From: Fidelibacterota bacterium
GTDB taxonomy: Bacteria; Fidelibacterota; UBA8477; JABMPR01
Direction of reading: 5' to 3'
DNA: 64,000 nt
NCBI GenBank assembly: GCA_021734325.1
Contig: JAIPJF010000007.1
Location: forward strand, 78,210-142,209
Shown here: positions 63,865-64,000 of the stretch, piece after piece
Position numbering within the stretch: the stretch's first letter is position 1
Layout of the letters: each line of letters opens with the position of its first letter
Translations under genes and position numbers: made by a program
The notes under the pieces: generated by a model
What the model was told of the DNA's origin: nothing
Seen by the model: only the letters and a program-made list of their open reading frames with translations
Database searches by the model: none

Positions 63865-64000
63865 TGACCTGCCCCCGAATATTGGACCACTATTTAAGTT
63901 AGTCTTATAGACTGATTATTCCATAAATAATCCAAGTTCATGACATCCTTTGGAAGCTTGATTTCTGGTGCTGGGGGCATATATCCCAGACTGCTATGAG
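63865..64000 (-). mobile_element. IS3-family insertion sequence, one end only (runs off right edge)
   Basis: The terminus TGACCTGCCCCCGAATATTG (63865 onward) matches IS3-family inverted repeats. The interior carries the C-terminus of the orfB transposase on the minus strand. Confidence 0.75.
63894..63998 (-). CDS. IS3-family transposase OrfB, C-terminal fragment
   Basis: 34 residues, from the window edge to TAA at 63894-63896: begins HSSLGYMPPAPEIKLPKD, which is the conserved end of the IS3 OrfB integrase domain (H-S-S-L-G-Y-x-P-P). The N-terminal part and the rest of the element lie beyond the window. Confidence 0.8.
   Translation of the reverse strand, partial: HSSLGYMPPAPEIKLPKDVMNLDYLWNNQSIRLT

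Overview
The window looks like chromosomal DNA of a free-living Gram-negative bacterium of the FCB group. The best fit is a Marinimicrobia (Fidelibacterota) or Calditrichota-like lineage. This is inferred from two large secreted proteins ending in the 'NYPNPFNPSTTI' class of type IX sorting domain, many lipoproteins with lipobox signals, DUF4159/DUF4175/DUF5020/DUF4835-type proteins, and moderate GC content. No rRNA gene is present, so the assignment is tentative.

Layout. 1-7.1 kb (minus strand): pyrimidine/arginine precursor genes carA-carB, followed by a monoacylglycerol-lipase-like hydrolase, glycerol kinase and a YwaF-type membrane protein cut by the left edge. 7.3-10.5 kb: GNAT acetyltransferase, YgbA-like protein, three-PAS histidine kinase and tRNA-Thr(CGT). 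10.7-18.6 kb: a tight envelope cluster (DUF4159, DUF4175 coiled-coil membrane protein, TPR protein, periplasmic GATase-like protein). 18.7-29.7 kb: housekeeping and envelope genes, including LD-carboxypeptidase, a YgjV-like fusion, a DUF5020 barrel, an amidohydrolase pseudoenzyme, chorismate mutase, malate dehydrogenase, YjbQ, a DUF1460 lipoprotein, a TPR histidine kinase, and an MpaA-like peptidase next to a MurI-like racemase. Three of these (LdcA, MpaA, MurI-like) point to murein peptide recycling. 29.9-37.5 kb: a 34-residue membrane peptide with a lipoprotein of seven VNG repeats, a PLP aminotransferase, a methyltransferase, tgt, lipocalin, a small two-haem-motif lipoprotein, an EEP-family hydrolase and an NlpC/P60 lipoprotein.

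37.7-48.9 kb is an accessory island next to tRNA-Arg(TCT). It holds a dockerin/T9SS protein, an excisionase-like DNA-binding protein, a degenerate IS21-type transposase, short RadC, DUF932, a PD-(D/E)XK nuclease and a CxxC protein. It also holds a compact structured RNA with its own terminator, a GTPase, a zinc-ribbon protein, and a winged-helix protein facing an iteron-like array of ATGAGAC repeats. This gene content suits a plasmid-, ICE- or phage-derived element, but no integrase, reverse transcriptase or tRNA direct repeat was found. The RNA plus GTPase and the iteron array plus winged-helix protein are the best candidates for something undescribed.

49.0-62.6 kb is an envelope/secretion region: a UshA-like protein, TlpA-like thioredoxin, a CsgG/PEGA/DUF5683 protein, a cohesin-like lipoprotein overlapping a 2,027-residue dockerin-and-T9SS giant protein (a likely surface attachment pair), a CHASE2 adenylate cyclase and an SH3-M48 protease. 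62.6-64 kb is decayed DNA ending in a yidD remnant cut by an IS3-family element that runs off the right edge.
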